Source: Candidatus Duberdicusella sinuisediminis (GTDB lineage Bacteria > Omnitrophota > Gorgyraeia > Duberdicusellales > Duberdicusellaceae). Taken from it: a DNA stretch of 35,007 bases. Below the pieces are notes generated by a model. It saw only the letters and a program-made list of their open reading frames with translations, ran no database searches and was not told the origin of the DNA. How positions within the stretch are numbered: the first letter of the stretch is position 1; each line of letters opens with the position of its first letter. The stretch is taken from assembly GCA_003644445.1 (NCBI GenBank), contig QNCG01000005.1:1-35007 (forward strand). Reading direction: 5' to 3'. A program made the position numbers and the translations under genes. Of this stretch, positions 16,581 to 26,799 are shown piece by piece.

Positions 16581-17667
16581 ATGAGGGATTTAGTTAGAGC
16601 TCAGCAGGAATTACAGAAGAAAATTAAAGAGTTAGGGGACTATCTTTGAAATACCCCTTTTAAAGAAACGGATTAAAGAGTTAGAGAATCAAATGAGTTC
16701 TCCTTCGTTCTGGGAGAGTAGACAGAGCCAGAAAAGAGTAGAAGAACTTAAAGAATGTAAAGAGAAATATGAGATGTGGGAAAAGCTTAATAAAGATACC
16801 GAACAACTAAAAGAGTTTATTGACTTAGTTAAGGAAGACCCTTCTTTTCGGGAAGAGGTAGACAGACAATTACAGACTTTAGAAAGAGAAGTCAGTAATT
16901 TTGAGACTAAAGTTCTTCTTAGAGATAAATTTGACAAAGAAGATGCTATCGTAAGTATAAATTCAGGTGCAGGAGGTTTAGAGGCTTGCGATTGGGCGGG
17001 GATGCTTTTTAGAATGTATAGTCTTTGGGCCGAATCTAAGAATTATAAAGTAGAAGTTGTAGATTGTCTACCTGAAGAATCCGCTGGTTTTAAAAATATT
17101 ACTTTTTTAGTTAAAGGCAAGTACGCTTATGGGTATCTTAAGGCTGAAAAAGGAGTCCATAGATTAGTAAGAATCTCCCCTTTTGATGCTAATAAAAGGA
17201 GACACACTTCCTTTGCTTCTGTAGATGTTATTCCCCAGGTCAGTGAGGAGGTAGAAATAGACATAAAGTCTCAGGACCTAAAGATAGAAACTTTCCGGGC
17301 TTCTGGTCACGGAGGTCAGCACCTGAATGTTACGGATTCAGCAGTAAGAATTACCCATCTTCCTTCGGGGATTGTAGTTTCTTGCCAGGCTGAGCGTTCT
17401 CAGTATCAAAATAAGCAGACAGCTCTTAAGATATTAAAGTCTAAGCTTTATAATAGACTTCAAGAAGAAAAAAGAAAGGAGTTAGAAGAGATTTCCGGAG
17501 AAAAAAAGAGAATAGAGTGGGGTTCTCAGATTCGTTCTTACATCCTCCATCCTTATTCTTTAGTCAAGGACCATAGAACTGAATACGAAACCTCTCAAGC
17601 TTTAGCTGTTTTAGATGGAGAATTAGACGGGTTTATAGAGGCATATTTAAAAACCAAAGATGTTTAA
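16581..17667 (+). CDS. prfB: Peptide chain release factor 2, +1 programmed frameshift (join 16581-16646, 16648-17667)
   Basis: SD aggaggaaag; ATG 16581; in-frame ...TTA GGG GAC TAT CTT TGA at 16647; after +1 shift CTT GAA ATA CCC CTT continues into the 16693-17667 ORF with ISPFDAN and GGQ motifs. Confidence 0.96.
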
Positions 17668-20485
17668 GGCCCATTTTATAAAATATTATCAGAGAAAAAT
17701 AGATAAACTAACTCCCAAAGTAAATATAACTTTGGATAAAGAAATCCCCTTGCCTTCGGCTTCTCAAATTGCTAAATATGCTAAGATAGTTTCCCAGGTA
17801 AATTCTTTAGAAGAGGAGCTGAGGAAAAAATCCGATAGTTTTTTCTCCCAGAAGACTCAGGAGTTTCGGGAATTAATTTATGAACGGACTAAAAATATTC
17901 AAGATGAAGAAGAAAAATACCTCGTTTTTCAAAAAACTTTAGAGGAAATCCTCCCTTTAGCTTTCGCTTTAGTGCGGGAGTCTTCACTAAGGACTATTGG
18001 TCTGCGCCATTTTGATGTTCAGATTTTAGGAGGAATAGTTCTCAATAACTGCGGGATTGCTGAAATGGCTACTGGTGAAGGGAAAACTCTGGTAGCAACT
18101 CTGCCTGCTTATCTTAATGCTCTCCTGGGAAAAGGAGTCCACATTGTTACGGTAAATGACTATTTAGCCAAAAGAGATAGAGAGTGGATGGGCCCAATTT
18201 ACGAATTTTTAGGATTATCAGTAGGAGTTATCCAGCAAGGAATGCCTCAAGAGGAGAGAAGGCTTGCTTATTCTTGCGACATAACTTATGGGACTAATAA
18301 CGAGTTTGGCTTTGACTATTTAAGAGATAATATGGTCTTGCACTTAGAAGATATGGCCCAGAGGGGCCATTTTTATGCTATAGTAGATGAAGTTGATTCT
18401 ATTCTTATCGATGAAGCCCGAACCCCTTTGATTATTTCTGGGCCGGCTGAAGAGTCTACTGACAAATATTATCTTGCAGAAAAAATTGCCTCCAGACTTA
18501 AAGGAAGAAGAATTTTAGAAAAAGATGAAATAGAAGCTAAGTATAAAGGTATAGATTTGGGAGAAGGCGTCGATTATTTAGCTGACGAAAGAACCCAAAC
18601 CGTGACATTAACTGAGCAGGGCTTAAGGAAATGTGAGGAGTATTTGGGTTTGGATAATCTCTTTGAAGATATTTTCAGCGAATGGCCTCATCACATAAGA
18701 CAAGCCTTAAGAGCTAAAGAATTTTTTAAAAGAGAAAGAGATTATATTGTTAAGGAAGGAAAGGTAATTATTGTGGATGAATTTACCGGAAGATTAATGC
18801 CGGGAAGAAGATGGTCGGATGGCCTCCATCAGGCAATTGAGGCTAAAGAAGGTTTGAAGATTCAGGAAGAATCTCAAACTTTAGCTACTATTACTTTACA
18901 GAACTATTTTAAGATGTATAAAAAACTTGCGGGGATGACCGGGACAGCTTATACTGAGGCTGCCGAGTTTAAACATATATATAATTTAGATGTGGTAGTT
19001 ATCCCCACTAATAAACCTCTGCGAAGGACTACTTTCCCTGATAAGATATACAAGACCAAAGAAGTAAAGTTTAAAGCTGTGGTTTCCGAAATTGAGGAGT
19101 TTTATAAGATAGGCAGGCCTATCTTAGTAGGGACCACTTCAATTGAGAATTCAGAGTATCTTTCAACCCTTCTAAAACAGAAGGGAATCCCTCACCAGGT
19201 TCTTAATGCTAAGTATCACGAGAGAGAAGCATATATCGTAGCTCAGGCGGGAAGATTAGCTCAAGTTACTATTGCCACTAATATGGCTGGAAGAGGAACC
19301 GACATAATTTTAGGAGGAAACCCCGAATATTTAGTAAAGAGTATTTTAAAACAAAAAGGCTTAGACCCTCAAGATGAAAATTATCCTGAAGAATTTAAAA
19401 AACTTTTAGAAAAATATAAGAAAGAGTTTGATGCCGAACACCAGAGAGTAGTAGAATTAGGAGGTTTACATGTAATAGGCACAGAGCGTCACGAAGCTCG
19501 CCGGATTGATAACCAGTTAAGAGGAAGAGCAGGCCGTCAGGGAGACCCGGGGTCGTCGCGTTTTTATATATCTTTAGAGGATGATTTGATGAGGTTGTTT
19601 GGCTCAGAAAGGATTATGTATTTGATGGAGAAGTTTGGTTTTCCTGAAGATGAACCTATAGAGCATCCCTGGGTGGGCAGGTCTATTGAGGTAGCTCAGA
19701 GGAGAGTAGAAGCTCATAATTTTGAAATCAGAAAACAGCTTTTAGAATTTGACAATGTAATGAATAAACAAAGAGAAGTAATTTATTCTAAAAGAAGAGA
19801 GATTTTGGAAGGTAAAAATTTAAAAGAAGATATTTTAGATATGCTTAGAGAATCTTTAGAGGAGAGGATTGAATTTTTATTCTCCAAAGAAGTTGATAAT
19901 TTCTCTGCAGAAGAGGAGAAATTTATAAATGAGCTAAAGTTTAGATTTGCTATAGATTTAGACAAGGCTATTTTGAAAGATAAAACTCCCCAGGAACTTA
20001 AAGAGATAATTTTTGATTTGGTAAAGAAGAGTTATCAGGAGAGAGAAGCTAAGTTAGGGGACAAGCTTCGTTATTTAGAGAGAATAGTTTCTTTACAAGT
20101 TATCGATTCCCGCTGGAAAGAGCATCTTTTAACATTAGATAATTTAAAAGAAGGTATTCACTTAAGAGCCTATGGCCAAAGAAACCCTATTGATGAATAT
20201 CAACAAGAAGCTTTTAGAGCTTTTTTAGATATGCTTTCTTCTGTAAGAGAAGGAATTTTAGATTTAATCTTCAGAGTAGAGATAAAAGAGCCTCCTCGTT
20301 TAAGAACTGCTTTAGCCGGAACTCCTCAGAGTTTTCAGCATGAAGAATATTCACCCTTGAGAAGAGAGGAGAGCAAGAGAAAGCCTCCTCCTAAACAGAT
20401 TTCTAAGAAGAAGATAGGAAGGAATGACCCTTGCCCCTGTGGAAGCGGGAAGAAGTATAAGAAGTGTTGCGGAAGAAATTTTTAA
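17660..20485 (+). CDS. secA: Preprotein translocase subunit SecA
   Basis: [71 protein letters not shown]-terminal SEC-C zinc motif [19 protein letters not shown]. Confidence 0.98.
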   Translation: MFKAHFIKYYQRKIDKLTPKVNITLDKEIPLPSASQIAKYAKIVSQVNSLEEELRKKSDSFFSQKTQEFRELIYERTKNIQDEEEKYLVFQKTLEEILPLAFALVRESSLRTIGLRHFDVQILGGIVLNNCGIAEMATGEGKTLVATLPAYLNALLGKGVHIVTVNDYLAKRDREWMGPIYEFLGLSVGVIQQGMPQEERRLAYSCDITYGTNNEFGFDYLRDNMVLHLEDMAQRGHFYAIVDEVDSILIDEARTPLIISGPAEESTDKYYLAEKIASRLKGRRILEKDEIEAKYKGIDLGEGVDYLADERTQTVTLTEQGLRKCEEYLGLDNLFEDIFSEWPHHIRQALRAKEFFKRERDYIVKEGKVIIVDEFTGRLMPGRRWSDGLHQAIEAKEGLKIQEESQTLATITLQNYFKMYKKLAGMTGTAYTEAAEFKHIYNLDVVVIPTNKPLRRTTFPDKIYKTKEVKFKAVVSEIEEFYKIGRPILVGTTSIENSEYLSTLLKQKGIPHQVLNAKYHEREAYIVAQAGRLAQVTIATNMAGRGTDIILGGNPEYLVKSILKQKGLDPQDENYPEEFKKLLEKYKKEFDAEHQRVVELGGLHVIGTERHEARRIDNQLRGRAGRQGDPGSSRFYISLEDDLMRLFGSERIMYLMEKFGFPEDEPIEHPWVGRSIEVAQRRVEAHNFEIRKQLLEFDNVMNKQREVIYSKRREILEGKNLKEDILDMLRESLEERIEFLFSKEVDNFSAEEEKFINELKFRFAIDLDKAILKDKTPQELKEIIFDLVKKSYQEREAKLGDKLRYLERIVSLQVIDSRWKEHLLTLDNLKEGIHLRAYGQRNPIDEYQQEAFRAFLDMLSSVREGILDLIFRVEIKEPPRLRTALAGTPQSFQHEEYSPLRREESKRKPPPKQISKKKIGRNDPCPCGSGKKYKKCCGRNF

Positions 20486-20572
20486 AATTAGTAATCTTTA
20501 GATCTCCACAGTCTCCTTTTTTAGCTTAGTTTATCCGTTATTACTGAAGGAAGTTATTATTTTAAAGTCTTA

Positions 20573-22069
20573 ATGGATGTGATGATAAACTCCAGGGTTA
20601 ATATCCAAAATTTTGGAGTTAAAAATTTACTCCAGATTTTATTCTTCTCAAGTTTATCCGGTTTTTTAACTGGGTTAAGCTTTAATTCTCCTAACCTTTC
20701 CTTTCTTATCTGGTTTTCTCTAATTTTTTTATTAAGAGTATTAAAGAATAATTCTTATCCTAAGAGTTTTTTTTATAGCTTTATAGCCGGATTTATTCAT
20801 TTTTTAACTGTAGTCTTCTGGATAGGTTTTGTAACCCGTCTGGGTCTATTTTTCCTTCTTTTATACCTTTCTTTATATTGGGCTATTCCCAGTTTAGGGA
20901 TTAAAAAACTTTTAGAGAAAAACTTTAATTTTTTATTAGTTCCTCTTCTCTGGGTTGTATTTGAGTACCTAAGGGCAAAGTGGGGAGGTTTTGGCTGGGC
21001 TCTCTTTGGTTATAGTCAGTTTAAAAATATAGCCCTTATTCAGATAGTTAACTTGCTGGGGGTATGGCCTGTTTCTTTTTTAATAGTCTTATTTAATGTG
21101 GTTTTGTTTAATTTTTTAGAAAAGAGGAAGTTAAGCCAGAGTTTATTGAGTTTATTAGTATTTTTATTTTTATTATCTTCCTTCTTCTTCTACGGTTATT
21201 CTTCTTTGAAGAGGCCCTCTTTTAAGGATAAATCCAGTTTAGTAAGTTTAGTTCAACCCAACATAGCTCAAGAAAAAAAGTGGCAAACTATTTATTATCA
21301 GGAAATAAAAGATAAATTAGTTTTTCTCCTGAGACAGGCTCCTCCAGGAAGTTTAGTTATTTTTCCTGAAGCCAGCTGGCCTTATTCAGCAGGAAAAGAT
21401 TTTGCCGAATTAAAGCTCTTAGCTAAAACTTTTAAGAGAGACATTCTTATGGGAGTAGTAGAGAAGAGTGAGGAAAATTATTTTAATACAGCTGTTCTTA
21501 TTTCTAAACAAGGACGGTTTTCTAAGTATAGAAAACTTAAATTAGTTCCTTTTGGAGAATATATTCCTTTAAGGAGGTTTTTAAGTTTTATCTCAGTGGT
21601 AAATTCTTTTGGGGATATCTCTGCGGGTAAAGAAGTTGTTTTATTGAATTATAAAAATTTGAGAATAGCTACTCTTATCTGCTTTGAAGATTTATTTCCC
21701 GACTTAGTAAGAGATTTTGTCAGAAAAGGAGCAAATGTATTGGTAAATATTACTAATGATGCCTGGTTTAAAGGTTATCCTCAAGTAATTCAGCATCTTC
21801 AACCAGCGGTATTTAGAGCTATTGAGGAGAGAAGATATTTACTACGGGCAGCCAATACTGGTATAAGCTGTATAATTTCTCCCCAGGGAGAGATAGAAAA
21901 AATTCTCAGAGTCAACAATAAAAAAATATTTGTAGAAGGCTTATTAAATGGTAAAATCTTTCTTTCTCAAGATGAGACTTTTTATTCTCAGTGGCCAGAT
22001 ATATTTATTTATATAGGAGGGATTTTGGGGTTAGTATTGTTAGTCTTTGATAAGAAAATAAAGTTTTAA
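20573..22069 (+). CDS. lnt: Apolipoprotein N-acyltransferase
   Basis: Multi-TM N-terminus plus CN-hydrolase domain with IFPEASWPY (Glu), KLKLVPFGEYIPLR (Lys), ATLICFEDLFP (Cys). Confidence 0.92.
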   Translation: MDVMINSRVNIQNFGVKNLLQILFFSSLSGFLTGLSFNSPNLSFLIWFSLIFLLRVLKNNSYPKSFFYSFIAGFIHFLTVVFWIGFVTRLGLFFLLLYLSLYWAIPSLGIKKLLEKNFNFLLVPLLWVVFEYLRAKWGGFGWALFGYSQFKNIALIQIVNLLGVWPVSFLIVLFNVVLFNFLEKRKLSQSLLSLLVFLFLLSSFFFYGYSSLKRPSFKDKSSLVSLVQPNIAQEKKWQTIYYQEIKDKLVFLLRQAPPGSLVIFPEASWPYSAGKDFAELKLLAKTFKRDILMGVVEKSEENYFNTAVLISKQGRFSKYRKLKLVPFGEYIPLRRFLSFISVVNSFGDISAGKEVVLLNYKNLRIATLICFEDLFPDLVRDFVRKGANVLVNITNDAWFKGYPQVIQHLQPAVFRAIEERRYLLRAANTGISCIISPQGEIEKILRVNNKKIFVEGLLNGKIFLSQDETFYSQWPDIFIYIGGILGLVLLVFDKKIKF

Positions 22070-22086
22070 AGAGAAGGGAGGCTATT

Positions 22087-22569
22087 ATGGAGATAAAGGT
22101 AGTAAAAGTAGAAAAACCTGAGGATGTGAACATTATAATTGGTCAAGCCCACTTCATAAAGACAGTAGAAGATTTATATGAAGTTTTAATCTCAGCATCT
22201 CCTAATATAAAGTTTGGGTTTGCTTTTTGTGAATCTTCAGGAAAGACTTTAGTAAGGGCTGAAGCAAACTCCGAAGAGCTTAAGAGGATTTCTATAGAGA
22301 ATGCTTTAAATATAGGTGCTGGCCACACTTTTTTTATTGCTTTGAGAGAGGCCTTTCCCATAAATGTTTTAAATGCAGTAAAGATGGTTCCAGAAGTATG
22401 CCGAATTTTTTGTGCTACTGCTAACCCGGTAGAAGTAATCGTAGCAGAAACTTCACAGGGAAGAGGTATTTTAGGAGTAGTTGACGGTTTTTCTCCTAAA
22501 GGAATAGAAGCTGAAGAAGATGTAAGCTGGAGGAAGGATTTCCTAAGAAAAATAGGGTATAAGCTGTAA
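22087..22569 (+). CDS. Adenosine-specific kinase family protein
   Basis: VEKPEDVNIIIGQAHFIKTVEDLYEVL...NIGAGHTFFIALREAFPINVLNAVK...CRIFCATANPVEVIVAETSQGRGILGVVDG: characteristic of the family. Confidence 0.85.
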   Translation: MEIKVVKVEKPEDVNIIIGQAHFIKTVEDLYEVLISASPNIKFGFAFCESSGKTLVRAEANSEELKRISIENALNIGAGHTFFIALREAFPINVLNAVKMVPEVCRIFCATANPVEVIVAETSQGRGILGVVDGFSPKGIEAEEDVSWRKDFLRKIGYKL

Positions 22570-22621
22570 GGGCTAATTTTCAATCTTCTATTTGATTTAT
22601 ATTTAACCTATTTTTATAATT

Positions 22622-23569
22622 ATGGATAAAGAAAAGAAGAAATTTTTAAGGAGAAAAGCAGGGTGGGTTCTTCTTAAATTAAGTTCTCAACTGGTTAAGA
22701 TTCTACCCTTTAAATTTATTTTGTTTTTGGGAAGAGGTTTTGGTTTGTTAGGTTATGTTTTTTCACCAAGACACAGAAGAATAGCCTTAGAAAGTTTAAG
22801 TACAGCCTTTGCTGAAGAAAAGACCCCCTTAGAAATTAAAAGAATTGCCAAAGATTCCTTTAAATTTATGGGGGAGGCAGGATGGGAGATGTTTTATTTT
22901 CTTAATAATCCCGGTAAAGTTAAACAGAGAGTAGGAATTAAAGGCTTGGAGAATTTAGAAAAGGCCTTGGAGAAAAAGAGAGGGGTAATTGCCTTAACTG
23001 CTCATTTTGGTAATTTCCCTTTAATGTGTTTAAGGCTTAAAGAGGAAGGGGTTATAGTCAATACCATGGCCAGGCCTATGAGAGATGAAAAGGCAGGAAA
23101 TTTTATCCATAATTTGAGAACCCAGGCGGGAATTAAAACAATTTTTTCCTATCCTAAGAGAGAAGCTGTTTTTAACTCCCTTAAAGCCTTGGCTAATAAC
23201 GAGGTTTTAGTTATTCAGATGGACCAGAATTATGGCACAGGAGGAGTATGGGTTAAGTTTTTTGGAGAGTTAGCAGCTACTCCCGTAGGTCCTATAGTTT
23301 TGGCTTTAAGGAGTAAAGCAAGTATTGTGCCTATGTTTATAGTAAAACAAAGAGAGGGTTTCCATACTATTTTTATAGAAAAGGAAGTACCTTTAGAGAG
23401 GAAAGAGGATAAAGATGAAATAATACTTGTAAATGCTATAAAATTTACTAAAATAATAGAAGACTGGGTAAGGAAATATCCCTATTTGTGGAGTTGGATT
23501 CATCGACGTTGGAAGTCTCGGCCCCCAGAAAAAGTTTTTAACTTGAAATTTAGGGTTCAAAAAGATTGA
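22622..23569 (+). CDS. LpxL/HtrB-like lysophospholipid/lipid A acyltransferase family protein
   Basis: GVIALTAHFGNFPLMC...NTMARPMRD...VIQMDQNYGTGGVWVKFFGELAATPVGPIVLALRSKASIVPMF...WSWIHRRWKSRPP. Confidence 0.85.
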   Translation: MDKEKKKFLRRKAGWVLLKLSSQLVKILPFKFILFLGRGFGLLGYVFSPRHRRIALESLSTAFAEEKTPLEIKRIAKDSFKFMGEAGWEMFYFLNNPGKVKQRVGIKGLENLEKALEKKRGVIALTAHFGNFPLMCLRLKEEGVIVNTMARPMRDEKAGNFIHNLRTQAGIKTIFSYPKREAVFNSLKALANNEVLVIQMDQNYGTGGVWVKFFGELAATPVGPIVLALRSKASIVPMFIVKQREGFHTIFIEKEVPLERKEDKDEIILVNAIKFTKIIEDWVRKYPYLWSWIHRRWKSRPPEKVFNLKFRVQKD

Positions 23570-23577
23570 TTTTTTGG

Positions 23578-23583
23578 TATAAT
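23578..23583 (+). promoter_or_regulatory. Extended -10 element TGGTATAAT
   Basis: TGG-TATAAT about 57 bp upstream of the 23640 CDS; no good -35. Confidence 0.4.
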
Positions 23584-23639
23584 ACTGTTTTTTCACCAGA
23601 AGTTTCAGGGTTATTTATTTGAAAAAGAGGAGGTGCTAA

Positions 23640-23870
23640 ATGGCTGAAGAGGTAAAACAGACTGAACAAACTCAACAACCAGAAGAGAAGAAGTCTGCTG
23701 GAGAAGCAGGCAAGATGGTTCTCAAGATAGCCTTAGGAGTTGTTTTGGTAGGATTAGGTATCTGGGCGATTATAGCCTGGTGGAAAGATTTATTGTTAGT
23801 GGTTAAAGGTTGTATAGGTCCGTTCTTAATTTTAGCAGGAGCAATTACTATAGCCATAGCTAAAGACTAA
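23640..23870 (+). CDS. Small hypothetical membrane protein (hydrophilic Gln/Glu-rich N-terminus, two TM helices)
   Basis: SD aaagaggaggtg before ATG; MAEEVKQTEQTQQPEEKKSAGEAGKMVLKIALGVVLVGLGIWAIIAWWKDLLLVVKGCIGPFLILAGAITIAIAKD. Confidence 0.75.
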   Translation: MAEEVKQTEQTQQPEEKKSAGEAGKMVLKIALGVVLVGLGIWAIIAWWKDLLLVVKGCIGPFLILAGAITIAIAKD

Positions 23871-23952
23871 AAGATAGAGAGAAAGAATCTACTTTACTGT
23901 TAAGAGAGAAATTTTTGCCGGAAAGAGTTTGGTTGTTATTTGGTAATACTAA

Positions 23953-24858
23953 GTGAAGATTGGTTTAGCTTTAGGAGGTGGGGGAGCAAGAGGTCTTGCT
24001 CATATCGGAGTGTTAGAGGTTCTGGAGAAGGAGAAAATACCTATTGATTTCATCTCGGGAACCTCGATGGGAGCAGTAGTAGGAGCCTTCTATGCTAAAA
24101 AGGGGAAGGTTGATTATTTAAAAAGTAAGATTTTCCCTTTTTTAAAAAGGGAGCTAATTAAGGAATTAGAAGAAAGATTCAGTTTAGCTTCTCAGAAAGA
24201 TATAAGTAAAAATCCTAAAGTCAAAAAGGCTTTTCTTTTTATTCGGGAATTTTATCTCTGGAATATCCGAATAGTTAAAAAAGGGCTCATAGATTATCGT
24301 CCTTTTGAGGTTCTTTTTAAGGAAGCCTTAGATGAGTGGAAATTTTCGGATTGTAAGATTCCCTTTCTCTGCGTAGCAGTAGACTTGGTAAAGGGAGAAG
24401 AGGTTTATTTAGGAGAGGGTCTTTTGTATAAGGCTTTGCTTGCTTCCTGTGCTTTACCGGGAGTTTTTCCTCCCTTAAGAGAAGGAGAAAAGTATTTAGT
24501 AGATGGCGGAGTATTGGAAGCTCTTCCTACTTTAGCTTTACGCAAGAAAAAAATAGATTTTATCCTGGGAGTAAGTTTAGAAAAGAAAAGACAGGAAAGA
24601 GTGGGCAGAAGTAGTATAGATATTCTTTTAAATGTAGATGAGATAAGGTACAATAGATTACTGGAAATTTTTAAGAATTTAGCTGATTTTATTTTTGAGC
24701 CTGAAGTTTCCGATTTTGGCTGGGCTGATTTTTCTAAGGTAGATACAATTATCGAGAGAGGAAGACAAGAAGCTTTGGAAAAACTCCCCCAGCTTAAGAA
24801 GAGATTAAAACGCAGGCGATTTTTTCCTTTCTTTAGGAAAGGAGGTTGCTATGGTTAA
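23953..24858 (+). CDS. Patatin-like phospholipase (RssA/NTE family)
   Basis: LALGGGGARGLAHIGVLEVLEKEKIPIDFISGTSMGAVVGAFYA (oxyanion hole and GXSXG), YLVDGGVLEALP (DGG). Confidence 0.92.
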   Translation: MKIGLALGGGGARGLAHIGVLEVLEKEKIPIDFISGTSMGAVVGAFYAKKGKVDYLKSKIFPFLKRELIKELEERFSLASQKDISKNPKVKKAFLFIREFYLWNIRIVKKGLIDYRPFEVLFKEALDEWKFSDCKIPFLCVAVDLVKGEEVYLGEGLLYKALLASCALPGVFPPLREGEKYLVDGGVLEALPTLALRKKKIDFILGVSLEKKRQERVGRSSIDILLNVDEIRYNRLLEIFKNLADFIFEPEVSDFGWADFSKVDTIIERGRQEALEKLPQLKKRLKRRRFFPFFRKGGCYG

Positions 24859-26236
24859 CAGGATAAAGCAATTTGTAGCTGAACAAGCCATTAAGAATAT
24901 TATAAGGCTTCTTCCCCGCTTTTCTAAAAATACTTTGATAAAGCTTACCTATTTAGCAGAGAGAGTGATGACCAAAGAAGACCCTGTGGTTTTAAAAGCT
25001 ATTAGAGAGACCAGGAAGTATTTCTTAGAGAACCATCCTTCTATAGAGATTGCCCGGAAAGTCTTTACTCAGCTTTCTCCTCATTGTCGGAGAAAATTTG
25101 TCGAGAATCTATTTATCAATGCTATGTTTAAGGGGGTAGATAAGGCTAAAGAGTTTAAAGAAGAGTATGGTTTTGAACCTCCCTGGTTTTTGGTCTTATC
25201 TCCTACTATGAGATGCAATCTTAATTGTCTGGGTTGCTCTACTCGTAAATACTCTAAGTCCGAGGATTTAGATATAGAGATAGTAGATAGGATTTTGACT
25301 GAAGCTAAGCAGAAGATGGGTATTCACTTTATAGTTACTCAGGGCGGGGAGATGTTTGTCTATGAGGATATGTGGAAGCTCTACCAAAAACACAACGATG
25401 TTTATTTTCAAGTCTATACTAACGGTACCCTTATTGATAAGGAAGCAGCCAGAAGGCTTGCTGAGTTGGGTAATGTTGCTCCTATTATAAGTTTAGAGGG
25501 TTTTAAAGAACAAACCGATGCTCGCCGAGGTAAAGGAGTTTTTGATAAGTGTATGCAAGCTATGGATAATTTGAAAGAAGAAGGAGTTTTGTTTGGAGCT
25601 TCTATTACTCATACCCGGGTTAATTCTGATATAGTTACTTCCTTAGATTTTATGGATATGCTGATTTCCAAAGGAGCATTTATAGTCTGGTATTTTCAGT
25701 TCCTTCCTATTGGTAAAGACCCTGATGTCAACCTTATGCCTACGCCTCTTCAGAGACAGAGGCTCCGAAACTTTGTAGAAGAAGTAAGAGCGACTCGTCC
25801 AATATTTATTGGCGATTTCTGGAATGATGGTCCTTTTGTGGGAGGGTGTATTGCTGCTGGAAGGAGGTACGTCCATATTAATCATAAAGGAGATGTGGAG
25901 CCATGTGCTTTTGTCCATTTTGCTGTAGATAATATAAGAGAAAAATCTCTAATTGAGGCTCTGCAGTCAGATTTCTTTAAATTCTTGCGGTCAAAACAAC
26001 CCTTTGCTGAAAATCTCTATGCTCCCTGTATGATTATTGATAATCCTTATATTTTGAGAGAGGCAGTGAAGAATTTTAAAGCCTACCCTACTCACGAAGG
26101 AGCAGAAAAAGTATTAGAAGGAGAGGTTGCCCAACACTTAGATAGATACTCTTCTGAGCTTAAAGAGTTGACTAAGTCTGCCTGGGAAGAATGGAAAGCT
26201 TCCCGGGAAAGTCCGGAGATTTCTCAACCTGTTTAA
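24851..26236 (+). CDS. Radical SAM protein (CX3CX2C) with C-terminal SPASM-like region
   Basis: VLSPTMRCNLNCLGCSTRKYS, VTQGGEMFVYED, GCIAAGRRYVHINHKGDVEPCAFVHFAVDNIREKSL; overlaps patatin ORF by 8 bp. Confidence 0.9.
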   Translation: MVNRIKQFVAEQAIKNIIRLLPRFSKNTLIKLTYLAERVMTKEDPVVLKAIRETRKYFLENHPSIEIARKVFTQLSPHCRRKFVENLFINAMFKGVDKAKEFKEEYGFEPPWFLVLSPTMRCNLNCLGCSTRKYSKSEDLDIEIVDRILTEAKQKMGIHFIVTQGGEMFVYEDMWKLYQKHNDVYFQVYTNGTLIDKEAARRLAELGNVAPIISLEGFKEQTDARRGKGVFDKCMQAMDNLKEEGVLFGASITHTRVNSDIVTSLDFMDMLISKGAFIVWYFQFLPIGKDPDVNLMPTPLQRQRLRNFVEEVRATRPIFIGDFWNDGPFVGGCIAAGRRYVHINHKGDVEPCAFVHFAVDNIREKSLIEALQSDFFKFLRSKQPFAENLYAPCMIIDNPYILREAVKNFKAYPTHEGAEKVLEGEVAQHLDRYSSELKELTKSAWEEWKASRESPEISQPV

Positions 26237-26799
26237 TGAGTATATTTTTAAGAAAGGTTTATAGACTCTCTGCTTTGATTTTTCCTTTAACCTATTTTTT
26301 TTCTTCCAAGGCTTTTATCTTAGGCATAACCGGAGTTATTCTTCTGGGACTACTCATTTTAGAAATAGTTAGATTTAAAAACCCTTCCTTTAATAGGAAA
26401 ATATTTTCTTCTTTTTCTCGCCTTTTAAAAGACAGAGAAAGAGAGAGAATTTCCGGGACTACTATTTTTTTTATAGGAGTTTTTATTACGGTTTTAATTT
26501 TTCCTAAGGAGATAGCCATAATTTCTTTACTTTACTTAATTGTAGGAGATGCTCTCTCAGGGATAGTCGGGTTTAACTGGGGAAGATTTAAGATAGGTAA
26601 AAAATCCTTGGAAGGATTTTTAGCTTGTTGGTTAGGTTGTTTGGGTATAGGTTTAATTTTAAGAATTTTTTTTCTCTTTTCTTACCCGGCACTGATTTTA
26701 TCTTCTTTGGCTGTAGCTTTAGTAGAATTATTCCCCTTTATTGACGATAATTTAACTATACCTCTAATAGGAGGGGCTATTCTCTATGTTCTTAGATAG
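26236..26799 (+). CDS. Diacylglycerol/polyprenol kinase (SEC59/VTE5/dolichol-kinase-like) family membrane protein
   Basis: ATG at 26236 overlapping the upstream TAA (tracked ORF begins 26191); SGTTIFFIGVFITVLIFPKEIAIISLLYLIVGDALSGIVGFNWGRFKIGKKSLEGFLACWLGCLGIG...VELFPFIDDNLTIPLIGG. Confidence 0.78.
   Translation: MSIFLRKVYRLSALIFPLTYFFSSKAFILGITGVILLGLLILEIVRFKNPSFNRKIFSSFSRLLKDRERERISGTTIFFIGVFITVLIFPKEIAIISLLYLIVGDALSGIVGFNWGRFKIGKKSLEGFLACWLGCLGIGLILRIFFLFSYPALILSSLAVALVELFPFIDDNLTIPLIGGAILYVLR

Noticed and set aside
22143-22583. Minus-strand 146-aa ORF opposite adenosine-specific kinase
   Set aside because: Antisense shadow of a recognisable conserved family; no independent support.
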